Of a DNA stretch of 64,000 nucleotides, positions 1 through 8,994 are shown piece by piece (the stretch's first letter is position 1; every line of letters begins with the position of its first letter). The translations under genes and the position numbers were made by a program. Below the pieces are notes generated by a model. That model did not search any database, was not told where the DNA came from, and saw only the letters and a list, made by a program, of their open reading frames with translations. The stretch covers positions 744,001-808,000 of the forward strand of contig CAMYJW010000030.1 in the NCBI GenBank assembly GCA_947258815.1. Reading direction: 5' to 3'. Source of the DNA: an uncultured Sphingomonadaceae bacterium. GTDB taxonomy: Bacteria > Pseudomonadota > Alphaproteobacteria > Sphingomonadales > Sphingomonadaceae.

Positions 1-233
1 ATATGCGCAAGCTCAACCGCAGCATCGAGGACTGCTTCGTCGAGATTGTCAAACAGGGCTATGCCGATGGCAGCTTCCGCAACATGGGATCGGCACGCAC
101 GGTGACATATGGTATTCTGGGAATGCTCAACTGGAGCCACCGCTGGTTCAAACCTGAACGATCTGGCGCGGATGAGGACATCGGCAAGATCTTCGCCGAA
201 ATGGTCATGGGCGGGCTGGAGACGACTTACTAG
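1..233 (+). CDS. TetR-family regulator, C-terminal part only
   Basis: The reading frame is open from the left edge and stops at 231-233, so only the last ~77 residues are visible; the start and the helix-turn-helix lie outside the window. About half of the residues match, by eye, the C-terminus of the TetR protein at 11237-11887, including the shared strings ADGSF, GSAR and GLET near the end. This is the ligand-binding/dimerisation end of a TetR repressor. It sits just upstream of, and in the same direction as, a TonB-dependent receptor whose leader carries the same palindrome as the promoter region of the second TetR. The family call rests on this paralogy alone. Confidence 0.75.
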   Translation, partial: MRKLNRSIEDCFVEIVKQGYADGSFRNMGSARTVTYGILGMLNWSHRWFKPERSGADEDIGKIFAEMVMGGLETTY

Positions 234-546
234 GCCCTAGGCGGCGTGCGCCGGAGCGGCCTGCTGGCGACCCAGATTAAGCCAACTGGCGGCATTTGAC
301 GTTGCCATTTTGCAACACTGCTGTTGAAAAAGAAAACGGCGAACAAGAGGCAAACTCCTTCAATATCTACTATTTATTTGTTTTTAATGACTTTTCAGGT
401 TTATCGCACATGTGTGCGGCACAGAGGCCCTATCTATCGGCGCGCGATTAACGCTAGCGTTGACAGCACTTCTGTGGCTGATTATTGCAAACAATAACAA
501 ATTTGAACGCGGTCGGTGGCGACTGCATTTTGGGAGGGAAAAGAGC
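234..546. other. Intergenic leader of the TonB receptor gene
   Basis: There is no gene in this 313-base stretch. It holds an AT-rich part (about 300-400), the CAACA-N4-TGTTG palindrome at 313-326 and a strong Shine-Dalgarno GGGAGGG at about 532-538. The receptor frame stays open upstream to 412, but that extension has no signal-peptide character. Confidence 0.6.
308..331. promoter_or_regulatory. Candidate TetR operator (CAACA-N4-TGTTG)
   Basis: The palindrome CAACA (313-317) - CTGC - TGTTG (322-326) is flanked by TTTT (308-311) and AAAA (328-331), so nine of ten arm pairs match. The same core with the same 4-base spacer occurs at 11055-11068 and 16057-16070. Its place downstream of a TetR gene and about 220 bases before the receptor start fits an operator. 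The assignment to TetR is inference. Confidence 0.5.
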
Positions 547-2922
547 ATGACATCCAGGACATTAATCCGTGGTGGGCTGACAGGCGCACTGCTCGGTTCA
601 ACGGCGCTTATGGCCGTGCCGGCGATGGCACAGGCTGATGAAGCGACAACAACGGGTCTGGGCGAAATCGTCGTCACCGCAACCAAGCGCGGTGAAAACC
701 TGCAGGACGTTCCGATCAGTATTTCGGCCATCGGCGCCGAACAGCTGACATCGCGCGGCGTCACCGGCTCCAACGACCTGGGGACCGTTGTTCCCAACCT
801 TCAGGTCAGTTCGCAATATGGTGAAACCTCGCCGAACTTCTCGATGCGCGGCGTTGGCGTGGCCAACGAATTCACCGCCAACACGGCATCGCCGATCGGT
901 GTTTATATCGACGAAGTGAACCAGAGCTATCGTTATACGCACGGTCTGCAGCTTTTCGATCTGGACCGCGTTGAAGTTCTGCGTGGTCCGCAGGGCACGC
1001 TGTTTGGCCGCAACACCACGGGCGGCGCGATTGGCATATACACCCGTCAGCCCTCGCTTGACGGTGCCAACGGCTATATCACCGGCGGTTACGGCAACTA
1101 CGATCGCTGGAAACTGCAGGGTGCGGCCGAAGCCACTCTGGTTGAAGACCAGGTAGGTCTGCGCGTTGCCTTCAATCGCATGAAGGGCGATGGCTACTTC
1201 AAGGAACCCGATAGCGTTGCCGGTGCAAACAAAACATACGGCAGTTCCGATTCGCTCGCAGTGCGCGGCAACCTGCGCATCAAGCCGAACGACGATCTGG
1301 ATATCAAGATCGGCGCTTATTATGCCAAGGACGATCCGATCGGATATCCGCTGCATTATATCGGCCTGGTTGGCGCCGATGCCAACGGCAACGGCGGCAC
1401 GGACTTCTTCGGCAGCACCCGCCAGGGCGGCATCACGCCGGGCGGCGCTGTCTGCTGTGATTACAACGAAGTCTCGCTCGACAAGGGCGGCAAGTTCGAG
1501 ACGGAAGCCTGGGGTATCAACCTCAACATGAGCTACCAGCTCAGCGATAACTGGTCGATCACGTCGGTAACCGGCTACACCGATTCCACATACGGCCTCG
1601 ACATCGACAACGATGCGACACCGCAGGATGTGTACTTCATCTTCTATCGCTCGGAGGGCAAGGATTTCAGTCAGGATTTCCGCGTCAATTATGAAAGCGA
1701 TAGCGTAAACGCCCTGCTTGGCGTTTATTATGGCGACGACACGCTGGATACCAACAACACCGTGCTCGCCTACAATGTCCTGCCGGACTACCCCGCCAAC
1801 GGCGACCCGGCAGGCTGGGCACCGGGCGTGGCAAACTCGTTCAACGTCCTTTATGGCTTCAAGCAAAAGCGCAAAACGTTTGCGGTTTATGGTGAAGGCA
1901 CTCTGAAGGTCACTGAGAAACTCGAACTGACCGCAGGCCTTCGCTACACGAAGGACAAGATGAAGTACGCCGACGGTTACTCCACCCCGATCACGGATTT
2001 CCCGGGTGAGGTGATATTCACGCTCTATGAAGACCTGAACCTCAACAACACTTACAGCAACTGGTCAGGCCGCGCGATCGTGAACTACGCGTGGACCGAC
2101 ACGGTCAAAACCTACCTCAGCTTCAGCCGTGGCTATCGTTCCGGCAGCTACAACGGCTTTGGTTTTGTCACCCCCGCCGCTGTGTACTTTGTGCAGCCTG
2201 AGCGGCTGGACTCCTGGGAATTCGGCTTCAAAACCCGCTTTGCCAACGATCGGGTTCAGTTGAACGGTGCTGTGTTCCATTATGACTACAAGAACCAGCA
2301 GGTCAGCGAAGTGATCGGCGGACTGGCATTCCCGAACAACCTCAACGGCAAGGTGAAGGGTGCCGAGCTTGAATTGCTCGCCAAACCGATCCCGGCGCTG
2401 ACGCTTCGCGGTTCGCTGGGCTTCCTTGATACGAAGTACGGCCAGGACAACCCGCTGCTGAGCCCTGACGCAGCCGTTCCGGGCAGCGGCACATCCATCG
2501 CTGGCAACGAAATCCCGTTTGCCTCCAAATGGACCGCAAGCTTTGGCGGCGATCTCACTCTGGGCGAAGTTGCCGATGGCGATGTCGTGTTCAGTGGCGA
2601 AGTCGCATACAAGAGCAGCTTCTGGTATGACATGTTCAACGACAATGCCCGCCCACCTGCGGTTGTCCAGGATGGCATGGGCGGCGTCACCCAGCTCTAT
2701 CCGGGTGGCCGGACGGATCTGGTCGGCTCGGGCGGTTATGCCCTTGTCAATGCCAGCCTCGCCTGGAACCATGAGAACTATCAGATCCGTCTGTGGGGCA
2801 AGAACATCTTTGACAAAGAGTACTACCCCTTCGGCTATGATACGGCGGGTGCGTTCGGCACGGTGCTGCTGACACCGGGCACACCGCGCACTTATGGCGT
2901 GGAAGCAACCGTTCGCTTCTAA
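547..2922 (+). CDS. TonB-dependent outer-membrane receptor
   Basis: A 791-aa TonB-dependent receptor, probably importing the substrate of the neighbouring catabolic genes across the outer membrane. The ATG at 547 is chosen because GGGAGGG lies 8-9 bases upstream and a clear signal peptide follows (MTSRTLIRGG, then a hydrophobic stretch ending AMAQA). A TonB-box-like GEIVVTATKR follows at about residue 37. The plug domain has VEVLRGPQGTLFGRNTTGG at about residues 140-160. The rest is a 22-strand barrel by family, ending in the usual C-terminal phenylalanine (EATVRF). It is followed by a strong terminator, so it is probably monocistronic. The ligand is unknown. Confidence 0.93.
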   Translation: MTSRTLIRGGLTGALLGSTALMAVPAMAQADEATTTGLGEIVVTATKRGENLQDVPISISAIGAEQLTSRGVTGSNDLGTVVPNLQVSSQYGETSPNFSMRGVGVANEFTANTASPIGVYIDEVNQSYRYTHGLQLFDLDRVEVLRGPQGTLFGRNTTGGAIGIYTRQPSLDGANGYITGGYGNYDRWKLQGAAEATLVEDQVGLRVAFNRMKGDGYFKEPDSVAGANKTYGSSDSLAVRGNLRIKPNDDLDIKIGAYYAKDDPIGYPLHYIGLVGADANGNGGTDFFGSTRQGGITPGGAVCCDYNEVSLDKGGKFETEAWGINLNMSYQLSDNWSITSVTGYTDSTYGLDIDNDATPQDVYFIFYRSEGKDFSQDFRVNYESDSVNALLGVYYGDDTLDTNNTVLAYNVLPDYPANGDPAGWAPGVANSFNVLYGFKQKRKTFAVYGEGTLKVTEKLELTAGLRYTKDKMKYADGYSTPITDFPGEVIFTLYEDLNLNNTYSNWSGRAIVNYAWTDTVKTYLSFSRGYRSGSYNGFGFVTPAAVYFVQPERLDSWEFGFKTRFANDRVQLNGAVFHYDYKNQQVSEVIGGLAFPNNLNGKVKGAELELLAKPIPALTLRGSLGFLDTKYGQDNPLLSPDAAVPGSGTSIAGNEIPFASKWTASFGGDLTLGEVADGDVVFSGEVAYKSSFWYDMFNDNARPPAVVQDGMGGVTQLYPGGRTDLVGSGGYALVNASLAWNHENYQIRLWGKNIFDKEYYPFGYDTAGAFGTVLLTPGTPRTYGVEATVRF

Positions 2923-2970
2923 GGCCTGATCCATCGGGGCTTCACCGCCCCGACCGGACTTGAAACACTC

Positions 2971-3005
2971 AACCGGCCCGCTTCACCGCGGGCCGGTTTT
3001 GTTTT
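2971..3005 (+). terminator. Rho-independent terminator after the TonB receptor
   Basis: A perfect 11-bp stem (AACCGGCCCGC at 2971-2981 with GCGGGCCGGTT at 2988-2998) and a 6-base loop are followed by TTTTGTTTT. It lies about 50 bases after the receptor stop codon. Confidence 0.9.
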
Positions 3006-3072
3006 GGGCTGAACGGACGCAAGGCAAGTAAAATCAAGCCCGGAAAATTGGGCGATTGCATCCGCGAGAATT

Positions 3073-3096
3073 ATTTTCTACGGTACCGTGGAAAAT
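3073..3096. promoter_or_regulatory. 24-bp palindrome, candidate operator
   Basis: The arms are ATTTTC (3073-3078) and GAAAAT (3091-3096) around a perfect 10-bp core ACGGTACCGT (3080-3089). Only one of twelve base pairs is mismatched (3079/3090). It lies about 50 bases before the amidohydrolase start, where a TetR-type dimer would block transcription. No second copy was noticed in the window, so the cognate regulator is not known. Confidence 0.55.
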
Positions 3097-3145
3097 ATGG
3101 AGTCGAGGCACTGAGGCGTGAGGCTCAAGCAGATGGAGAGATGTG

Positions 3146-4261
3146 ATGATTGGTGACTTTTTCGTGCTTGATGCGGTTACGCACGCCTACAATCAGGTGA
3201 AGGAAAACTACGCAGAGCCGGTCTTCGCCGATGCGATGGTGGAAATGGCCTGGCATCTGGGCGCCGACGCGCCCGATCCGCGCTATGCCATGTCGCGCGA
3301 ACAATATGTGGTGGACTGGCAAATTGATGGCATGGCCAACCTGCTGTTCGCCGAAAGCGACACCGATGTCGCCATCATGCATCCGCTTCTGTTTGCCTCG
3401 TTCAAGGACGGATATTCATCCATCGCCAAAGCCACCGAAGCGCTGGAGAAGTATCCCTCGCGCTTTATCGGTGCCTATGCTTTCGCCGATCCGCTGAAGG
3501 GCCCTGACGCGGTCAACATGCTGCGAGAGCAGGCGGCGCTTTGGAAACCGCTGGGCATGAAGCTCTACCCTACAAGCTGGGACGGTGAGAAATTCGTCAG
3601 CTTTCGGATGGACGACCCAAAAATCGCCTATCCGATGTATGAAGAGGCGCAGAAGCTGGGCATCAACACCGTAGCCGTGCACAAGGCGGTGCCGATCGGC
3701 CCGTTCTCTGTTGGCGATGCCTTCAACCCGAACGATATCGAAGCCGCGGCGACCGATTTTCCCGATCTCAACTTCGAAATCGTCCACGGCGGGCTGGCAT
3801 TTCTGGAAGAAACCGCGTGGCTGCTTGCGCGCTTCGGCAACATTTGCGTCAACATGGAAATCCAGAACATCCTGATTGAGCGCCGCCCGCGCGCCTTTGC
3901 CGAAGTGCTGCTGGGCCTGTGCCGGGTTGGCGGATCGGATATGCTGGAACGCATGTTCTGGGGGTCAGGCGGAACACTGTGCCACCCGCAACCTGCGCTC
4001 GATGCATTCCTGAACTTCGAATTTCCTGAAGACCTGCTCGAAAGTGCGGGCCTGTTCAAACCGATCCGCCAGATCACCGATCAGGATAAACGCAATATCC
4101 TGTCCGAAACGTTTGCGCGCAAACACGGCCTTGATCTTGCGAAAATCCGCGAAGGCATCAAAGGCGATGCGTTCGATCGCGGCCCCGGCGCGCCCCCTGC
4201 CCCGCCAATGTCAACGATAGATCGCGGCGCTGCCAGGCAAAGCGAGAGCGCCGGTGCCTGA
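3146..4261 (+). CDS. Amidohydrolase-family protein (TIM-barrel, amidohydrolase 2 type)
   Basis: A 371-aa protein resembling amidohydrolase 2 / ACMSD-type TIM barrels. A GTG at 3143 directly precedes the ATG; the ATG at 3146 fits GGAGAG better. The usual metal motifs look degenerate: the N-terminal D-x-H-x-H appears as DAVTH, and the usual late Asp (SD-x-P) appears as GSGGTLCHP, while AVHKAVP and EIVHGG keep single His residues. It overlaps the DUF59 gene by 8 bases, so the two are probably translated together. From family knowledge, similar amidohydrolase/DUF59 pairs accompany binuclear-iron propane/acetone monooxygenase operons in actinobacteria; no such monooxygenase is in this window. The function is therefore uncertain. 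Confidence 0.75.
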   Translation: MIGDFFVLDAVTHAYNQVKENYAEPVFADAMVEMAWHLGADAPDPRYAMSREQYVVDWQIDGMANLLFAESDTDVAIMHPLLFASFKDGYSSIAKATEALEKYPSRFIGAYAFADPLKGPDAVNMLREQAALWKPLGMKLYPTSWDGEKFVSFRMDDPKIAYPMYEEAQKLGINTVAVHKAVPIGPFSVGDAFNPNDIEAAATDFPDLNFEIVHGGLAFLEETAWLLARFGNICVNMEIQNILIERRPRAFAEVLLGLCRVGGSDMLERMFWGSGGTLCHPQPALDAFLNFEFPEDLLESAGLFKPIRQITDQDKRNILSETFARKHGLDLAKIREGIKGDAFDRGPGAPPAPPMSTIDRGAARQSESAGA

Positions 4262-4619
4262 GCACGGTTCAAGCCTGCGCGCACGCATTATGGCCACGCT
4301 GGATGAGATCAAGGATCCGTGCAGCGTGGCAACCGGCACGCCACTTGGCCTGGTCGAGATGGGGCTGATCAAACAGCTTGATATCTCGGCCGAGGGCGCG
4401 GTTGACATTCACCTTCGGCTGACCGCGCCATTCTGCCACATGATCGCCTTCTTCAAGAAGGAAACGGCACAGCGCATCGGCGCGCTGGATGGCGTCAGTT
4501 CAGTCGAGCTGAAACCCGACAACGGGCTGGACTGGTCGCAAGAGCATATGAGCGCCGCCGCGCGCAAACAGCGCGAAGAACAGTTCGCGCGCGCCAATGC
4601 GCAACTTGTGAACATCTGA
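4254..4619 (+). CDS. DUF59 / MIP18-type metal-sulfur cluster assembly factor
   Basis: A 121-aa protein of the DUF59 (MIP18, PaaD/SufT-like) family. Visible family features are DPCS...LGLVEMGLI near residues 21-40 and HLRLTAPFCHM with the conserved cysteine near residue 63. It starts with GTG inside the end of the amidohydrolase gene (8-base overlap) and is the last gene of this two-gene unit. Members help mature iron-sulfur or other metal centres; here the client is probably the co-translated amidohydrolase-like protein or an oxygenase elsewhere. It ends next to the convergent SnoaL-like gene. Confidence 0.8.
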   Translation: MPEHGSSLRARIMATLDEIKDPCSVATGTPLGLVEMGLIKQLDISAEGAVDIHLRLTAPFCHMIAFFKKETAQRIGALDGVSSVELKPDNGLDWSQEHMSAAARKQREEQFARANAQLVNI

Positions 4620-4639
4620 ACCGGGTTTAAGCGACCCGT

Positions 4640-5434
4640 TCAGCCGTGGGCGAGGCGGCGCTGCAACCCCAGCCGGTCACCGCAGATCTGTGCGCGGGTC
4701 ACCGCACCTGCTTCGACATCAAGGATGCCGGCAATCGGCACCGTCACGTCGCTTCCAGCCCGCGCCGGATCGACATCATCAAACCCGCCCGCGTACGTGC
4801 CGGTTAAAACCGCGTGGAATGCCGCCCGGCTGCCCGCCGTAAACAGCGTCGAGATCGCAATCGCGGCAGGATCGATCAGTGCGGCCAGTGGCGCACCACC
4901 AGCGCTAATCTCATCGCTCGCGCGCAATGGCGCTGCCGGATCGGCAAGCCAGCTGCGCACCGCCTGTTCGGTTTGCGCATCGGGCACGCAGACCGGCTGA
5001 TCCCACGGTGCGGGATGCGGGGCTGCAATTGCGTTGACGACGCCAGAGCGCAATTGCAGCTTGCGCGCCAGATAATCCTCTTCCGCCCAGCCCTGTTGCA
5101 GCTGTCCATCGGCCAGCCGAAACAGCGTGATCCCGCCCCAGCTGGAGCCGCGCCCTTCGCGTGCGGACACGCCATGTTCTGTAAACCGCAGGGCCACTGC
5201 ATCCTCGCCCAGCACAACGTCGTGCGCGGTTACGCACAGCCCGGGAAACAGATCGAGCTGCGCAACCGTCGCCGGCAGATAATTATCGTCGCGGCCATCA
5301 AGCAGAAAGCCGCCGATCGAAAGGCAATAATCGGGCGCCATGATGCGGCGCGCGACTTCGGGGTTATGCGCGGTGAGGAAATCCACCGCGAAGCCGCGCA
5401 GCACACGCGCCTGCGCGGAAATTTCTCCGCTCAT
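4640..5434 (-). CDS. SnoaL/NTF2-like protein, two domains
   Basis: A 264-aa protein that looks like two NTF2-like (SnoaL, ester cyclase) folds in a row: residues about 1-125 (AVDFLTAHNPEVARRIMAPDY typical of SnoaL) and a less clear half at about 130-264. It is the last gene of the minus-strand operon that starts at 10951, and its ATG overlaps the TGA of the acyl-CoA ligase gene (ATGA). NTF2-like proteins in catabolic operons act as isomerases, hydratases or small-substrate hydrolases; no catalytic residue can be assigned. It may instead be a binding protein. Confidence 0.7.
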   Translation of the reverse strand: MSGEISAQARVLRGFAVDFLTAHNPEVARRIMAPDYCLSIGGFLLDGRDDNYLPATVAQLDLFPGLCVTAHDVVLGEDAVALRFTEHGVSAREGRGSSWGGITLFRLADGQLQQGWAEEDYLARKLQLRSGVVNAIAAPHPAPWDQPVCVPDAQTEQAVRSWLADPAAPLRASDEISAGGAPLAALIDPAAIAISTLFTAGSRAAFHAVLTGTYAGGFDDVDPARAGSDVTVPIAGILDVEAGAVTRAQICGDRLGLQRRLAHG

Positions 5435-6942
5435 GTGCGCAGTTCCCGTTTCAGGATCTTGCCAGAGGCATTGCGCGGAAGGTCGTCAGTGAAAATCACC
5501 GCAGTGGGGCATTTATAGCCCGCCAGTCGCTCACGCGCGAAAGCGATGATTTCGGCTTCGGAAACCGTTTCTCCTGCCCGCAGCACAACATGCGCGTGCG
5601 GCGTTTCCCCCCATTTGGGGTGCGGCGCGCCAACAACGGCAACATCCTGAATGGCCGGGTGGTGTTGCAACACATTGTCGATTTCCGCCGGGTAGATATT
5701 CTCACCGCCCGAAACGATCATGTTCTTGTAGCGATCGCGCAGATAGAGATAGCCATCGGCATCCTGAACCGCGGCATCGCCCGAACACATCCAGCCATCG
5801 GGCGTGATCGCTTCGGCTGTTGCTTCGGGTTTACGCCAATAGCCTTGCGTGACAGCGCCGCACCGCATGCGCACTTCGCCAATTTCACCAACGGCCACTT
5901 CCCGGTTTGTCGCCGGATCGACAAGTTTCAATTCAACCCATGGCATCGCCCGCCCGCACGAACGCAGCCGTTCCGGGTGCGGCCCGGCGGGATCATGATC
6001 TTCAGGATCAAGCGTGACTGTGGTTCCGGCAGTTTCGGTCATGCCATATGTGTGATGAAACGCGCTGCCGAATGCTGCGATGGAGCGGGCCAGCAGGGAT
6101 TCGCCCATCGGCGCGGCACCATAGAACATGTGCGCCACTTTTGGCGGCGGATCGCCGCTTTCCTCAAGCTGTTCCACCAGCCTCTGGATCACCGTGGGCA
6201 CTAGAAACGCATGAGTCACGCCATGGCGACGCATCAACGCCAGCAAGGCAGCGGGATCGCTTTCGCGGGTCAGCACCGTCTGCCCGCCCTGACTGAACGC
6301 CAGCAGCCCCCAGCCAAGCCCGCCAATGTGGAACAGCGGCATCGCCGCCAGATTGACGCTCTCACCCCTAAAGGACCACAATTGCCGCGCCATGCGTTCG
6401 AGATAGGAAAGGTTGCGATGGCTCAGCACCACGCCCTTGGGCAGCGCGGTTGTGCCCGAGGTATAAAGGATCAGCACAGGCGCATCGAGCGATGCGGACG
6501 CTGCGTTTTCAGGCGTTGCCCCTTCGCGCCAGCGGGCATAGTCTTTCAGATTGAGGCGTGACACCGAATGACCATCAGGCAAGAGGTGCGCCAGATCCTC
6601 TTCGACCAGCAACAGTGCCGGTTCCGCATCATCCAGAATTTCGCCCACTTCGCGCGACGACAGGCGGAAGTTGATCGGCACCATGATCGCGCCCGCAATG
6701 GCGCAGCCCAGCAGCAGTTCGAAGAATATGGGGCTGGAAAAGGCAAGGATCGCCACCCTGTCACCCGCGCCAATGCCCTGCGCGCGCAAGGCGCCCGCCA
6801 CCCGCCCTACGCGCGCGGAAAGTTCGGAAAACGAGATCACATCGTCTTCAATCAGCAAACAAGGACTGTCCGGCCGCGCATCAGCGTGTTTGCCAAGGAT
6901 GGTCAGCAGATCGAGGGGGGTATCGGTTTGGGAAGCGGACAT
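5431..6942 (-). CDS. AMP-dependent acyl-CoA synthetase/ligase
   Basis: A 503-aa ANL-superfamily enzyme that forms an acyl-adenylate and then the CoA thioester of a carboxylic acid. It shows the P-loop LYTSGTTALPKG, HHTYGMTETAG, the hinge region SGDAAVQDADGYLYLRDRYK, SGGENIYP, and the C-terminal lysine in PRNASGKILKREL. A longer open frame exists, but the ATG at 6942 has AAAGAG upstream and overlaps the dehydrogenase stop by one base (TGATG), typical of coupled translation. It presumably activates the acid made by the upstream oxygenation and hydrolysis steps. The substrate is unknown. Confidence 0.92.
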   Translation of the reverse strand: MSASQTDTPLDLLTILGKHADARPDSPCLLIEDDVISFSELSARVGRVAGALRAQGIGAGDRVAILAFSSPIFFELLLGCAIAGAIMVPINFRLSSREVGEILDDAEPALLLVEEDLAHLLPDGHSVSRLNLKDYARWREGATPENAASASLDAPVLILYTSGTTALPKGVVLSHRNLSYLERMARQLWSFRGESVNLAAMPLFHIGGLGWGLLAFSQGGQTVLTRESDPAALLALMRRHGVTHAFLVPTVIQRLVEQLEESGDPPPKVAHMFYGAAPMGESLLARSIAAFGSAFHHTYGMTETAGTTVTLDPEDHDPAGPHPERLRSCGRAMPWVELKLVDPATNREVAVGEIGEVRMRCGAVTQGYWRKPEATAEAITPDGWMCSGDAAVQDADGYLYLRDRYKNMIVSGGENIYPAEIDNVLQHHPAIQDVAVVGAPHPKWGETPHAHVVLRAGETVSEAEIIAFARERLAGYKCPTAVIFTDDLPRNASGKILKRELRT

Positions 6943-8120
6943 CAGTAGCTCTTTGGCAAGCCGAGGCTGTGCTGGGCGATGTGATTGAGAACCATTTCGC
7001 GGCTGACCGGTGCGGTTTTGTGCAAACGCGCGACAAACCACAGATCGGCCAGGCCATATTCGTAGGACATGCCGTTGCCTCCGTGAGTCTGTATTGCCTG
7101 ATCGAGTGCCTTCAGCGAGGATTCGGCTGCTGAGAACTTGGCCATGTTCGAAGCTTCGGCTGCATCCTCGCCCCGGTCATAAAGCTCTGCCGCGCGCGCG
7201 GCCATCAGCCGGGCTTGCTGAACGCCTATGAACGCTTCGGCCAGCGGATGCGCTACGCCCTGATGCGCGCCGATAGGTGATTTCCACACGGTCCGATCCT
7301 GCGCATACTGGGCCGCCTGCGCCAGTGCGAAGCGCGAAATGCCATTGTTGATCGCGGAGACCGCGACGCGCTCCGGGTTCAGGCCGATAAACAGCTGCTT
7401 GAGGCCGTTGCCCGGCTCCCCCACCAGCGCTTCGGGCGGCAGTTTGATATCATCGTAATAGGTGAAAAAACTGTCTTCTGCCACTTGTACGGCGCTGTCG
7501 ATCTTTTGCCAGCTCAGCCCTTTCGCATCGGTCGGCACCACGAACAGAGACAGGCTCGATCGTTCGGGTGTAGATCGCTCCGCATCGCGCGCAACCACCA
7601 GCACGGCATCGGATTCGTCGATCGCACTGGTCCAGTATTTCGATCCGCTCAAAACCCAGCCATCCGCCGTCTGGCGCGCGGTGGTGGACACATTATGCGT
7701 GTTCGATCCGGCGTTGGGTTCTGTAATGCCAAACGCCATACGCCGCGCGCCGCTGGCCAGATCGGGCAGCCATTCGCGCTTCATCTCTTCCGATCCATAA
7801 GCCCCGATCATGGGAGAACAGATCGAATTGATGACCATCGCCAGAAGCGGACAGCCATGGGCTGAGACTTCTTCGATGATCGTATAGTAATCGGCCATTC
7901 CGCCGCCACCGCCGCCATATTCTTCGGGCATATGGACGCCCAGAAACCCGGCCTCGCCCAGCGCTTTCCAAAGATCATCCGCGCGTGCGCCGCGTTTTAC
8001 GATATCCTGAAAATAGGCCCGCCCGAAATTGCCCATCAGCTTTGCCACGCTTTCACGCAGCGCCGGGTGGTGATCCTGCGTGTCGATCAGCGGGGTGTAG
8101 AACATGTTCTGCGAGGACAT
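6942..8120 (-). CDS. Acyl-CoA dehydrogenase
   Basis: A 392-aa FAD-dependent acyl-CoA dehydrogenase introducing an alpha,beta double bond. FITC-type motif FGITEPNAGSNT sits near residue 125, with SGSKYWTSA after it. The C-terminal GGNGMSYEYGL aligns with the GGNGxxxEY motif that carries the catalytic glutamate in medium-chain enzymes, so the protein is probably active. Start at 8120 (MSSQNMF) was chosen because GGAG precedes it; upstream codons have low-complexity Ser/Arg-rich sequence. Third-from-last gene of the beta-oxidation operon and coupled to the ligase. Confidence 0.92.
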   Translation of the reverse strand: MSSQNMFYTPLIDTQDHHPALRESVAKLMGNFGRAYFQDIVKRGARADDLWKALGEAGFLGVHMPEEYGGGGGGMADYYTIIEEVSAHGCPLLAMVINSICSPMIGAYGSEEMKREWLPDLASGARRMAFGITEPNAGSNTHNVSTTARQTADGWVLSGSKYWTSAIDESDAVLVVARDAERSTPERSSLSLFVVPTDAKGLSWQKIDSAVQVAEDSFFTYYDDIKLPPEALVGEPGNGLKQLFIGLNPERVAVSAINNGISRFALAQAAQYAQDRTVWKSPIGAHQGVAHPLAEAFIGVQQARLMAARAAELYDRGEDAAEASNMAKFSAAESSLKALDQAIQTHGGNGMSYEYGLADLWFVARLHKTAPVSREMVLNHIAQHSLGLPKSY

Positions 8121-8151
8121 CGGGTAACTCCGGCTGGAAGATCGCGGCTGG

Positions 8152-8994
8152 TTATTGCGGCCAGTGGAAGAAGCCTTCGCCTGACTTTTCGCCAAGCTTG
8201 CCTGCTTCCACCATGTCTATCAGGATTTGCGGGGGCGCAAAGCGCGGCCCATGCGCCGCTTCCAGCGCGCGCGCGACATCAAGCCGCACATCGAGGCCAA
8301 CAATATCGCTCAACCGCAACGGCCCCACCGGATGACGATAGGCGAGCGTTGCCGCGCGATCTATTTCCTCCGCGCTGGTGACACCGCTTTCCACCATGCG
8401 CATCGCTTCAAGCGAGGCGATCAGATCGAGCCGGCTGGTCGCAAACCCCGGAATGTTGCGCACCACCAGCGATTCCTTGCCGATCCACGTCGCGAATGCG
8501 CGTGACCGCTCAACCGCCGCATCCGATGTTGCCTCGCCGCGCACAATTTCCACCAGTTTCAACGACCAGACCGGATTGAAGAAGTGCAGCCCCAGAAAAT
8601 TCGCCTTGTCTGGCACGGCTTGCGCCAGAGCATCAATGGAAAGCGCGCTGGTGTTGGACGCCAGCAATGCAGGCGTTTTGCCCGCTGCCTCTGCCAACAC
8701 GGCCTGTTTAAGGTCCAGATCCTCAAACACCGATTCAACGATCAGATCCAGCCCATTGCTCAGATCAGCCACTGCGCTGACGCGGGCAATCCGGCTTTCA
8801 AGCGCGGCGGCTTCATCGTCAGACAGCTTGCCCCGCTTCACCGCGCCAGCGGCTGTTTCGGCAATGATGCCGCGCATCGTTTCCGCGCGCGTATCGTCAG
8901 GCTCCACAACGTGCACGTCGCCGCCTGCCTGCGCGCAGACATAGGCGATGCCAACGCCCATCGTGCCCCCGCCGATCACGGCAACGCGGTTCAT
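8152..8994 (-). CDS. 3-hydroxyacyl-CoA dehydrogenase
   Basis: A 280-aa NAD-dependent enzyme of the 3-hydroxybutyryl/3-hydroxyacyl-CoA dehydrogenase family. The Rossmann motif VIGGGTMGVGIA starts at about residue 5, and the catalytic histidine lies in LHFFNPVWSLKLVEI. The C-terminal helical domain includes YRHPVGPLRLSDIVGLD. Its ATG at 8994 overlaps the enoyl-CoA hydratase stop in an ATGA. It should oxidise the hydroxyacyl-CoA made by that hydratase. Its length matches the stand-alone, not the FadB-fused, form. Confidence 0.93.
   Translation of the reverse strand: MNRVAVIGGGTMGVGIAYVCAQAGGDVHVVEPDDTRAETMRGIIAETAAGAVKRGKLSDDEAAALESRIARVSAVADLSNGLDLIVESVFEDLDLKQAVLAEAAGKTPALLASNTSALSIDALAQAVPDKANFLGLHFFNPVWSLKLVEIVRGEATSDAAVERSRAFATWIGKESLVVRNIPGFATSRLDLIASLEAMRMVESGVTSAEEIDRAATLAYRHPVGPLRLSDIVGLDVRLDVARALEAAHGPRFAPPQILIDMVEAGKLGEKSGEGFFHWPQ

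Noticed and set aside
598..1866. A 422-codon minus-strand open frame
   Set aside because: Antisense to the TonB receptor; no start context and no domain.
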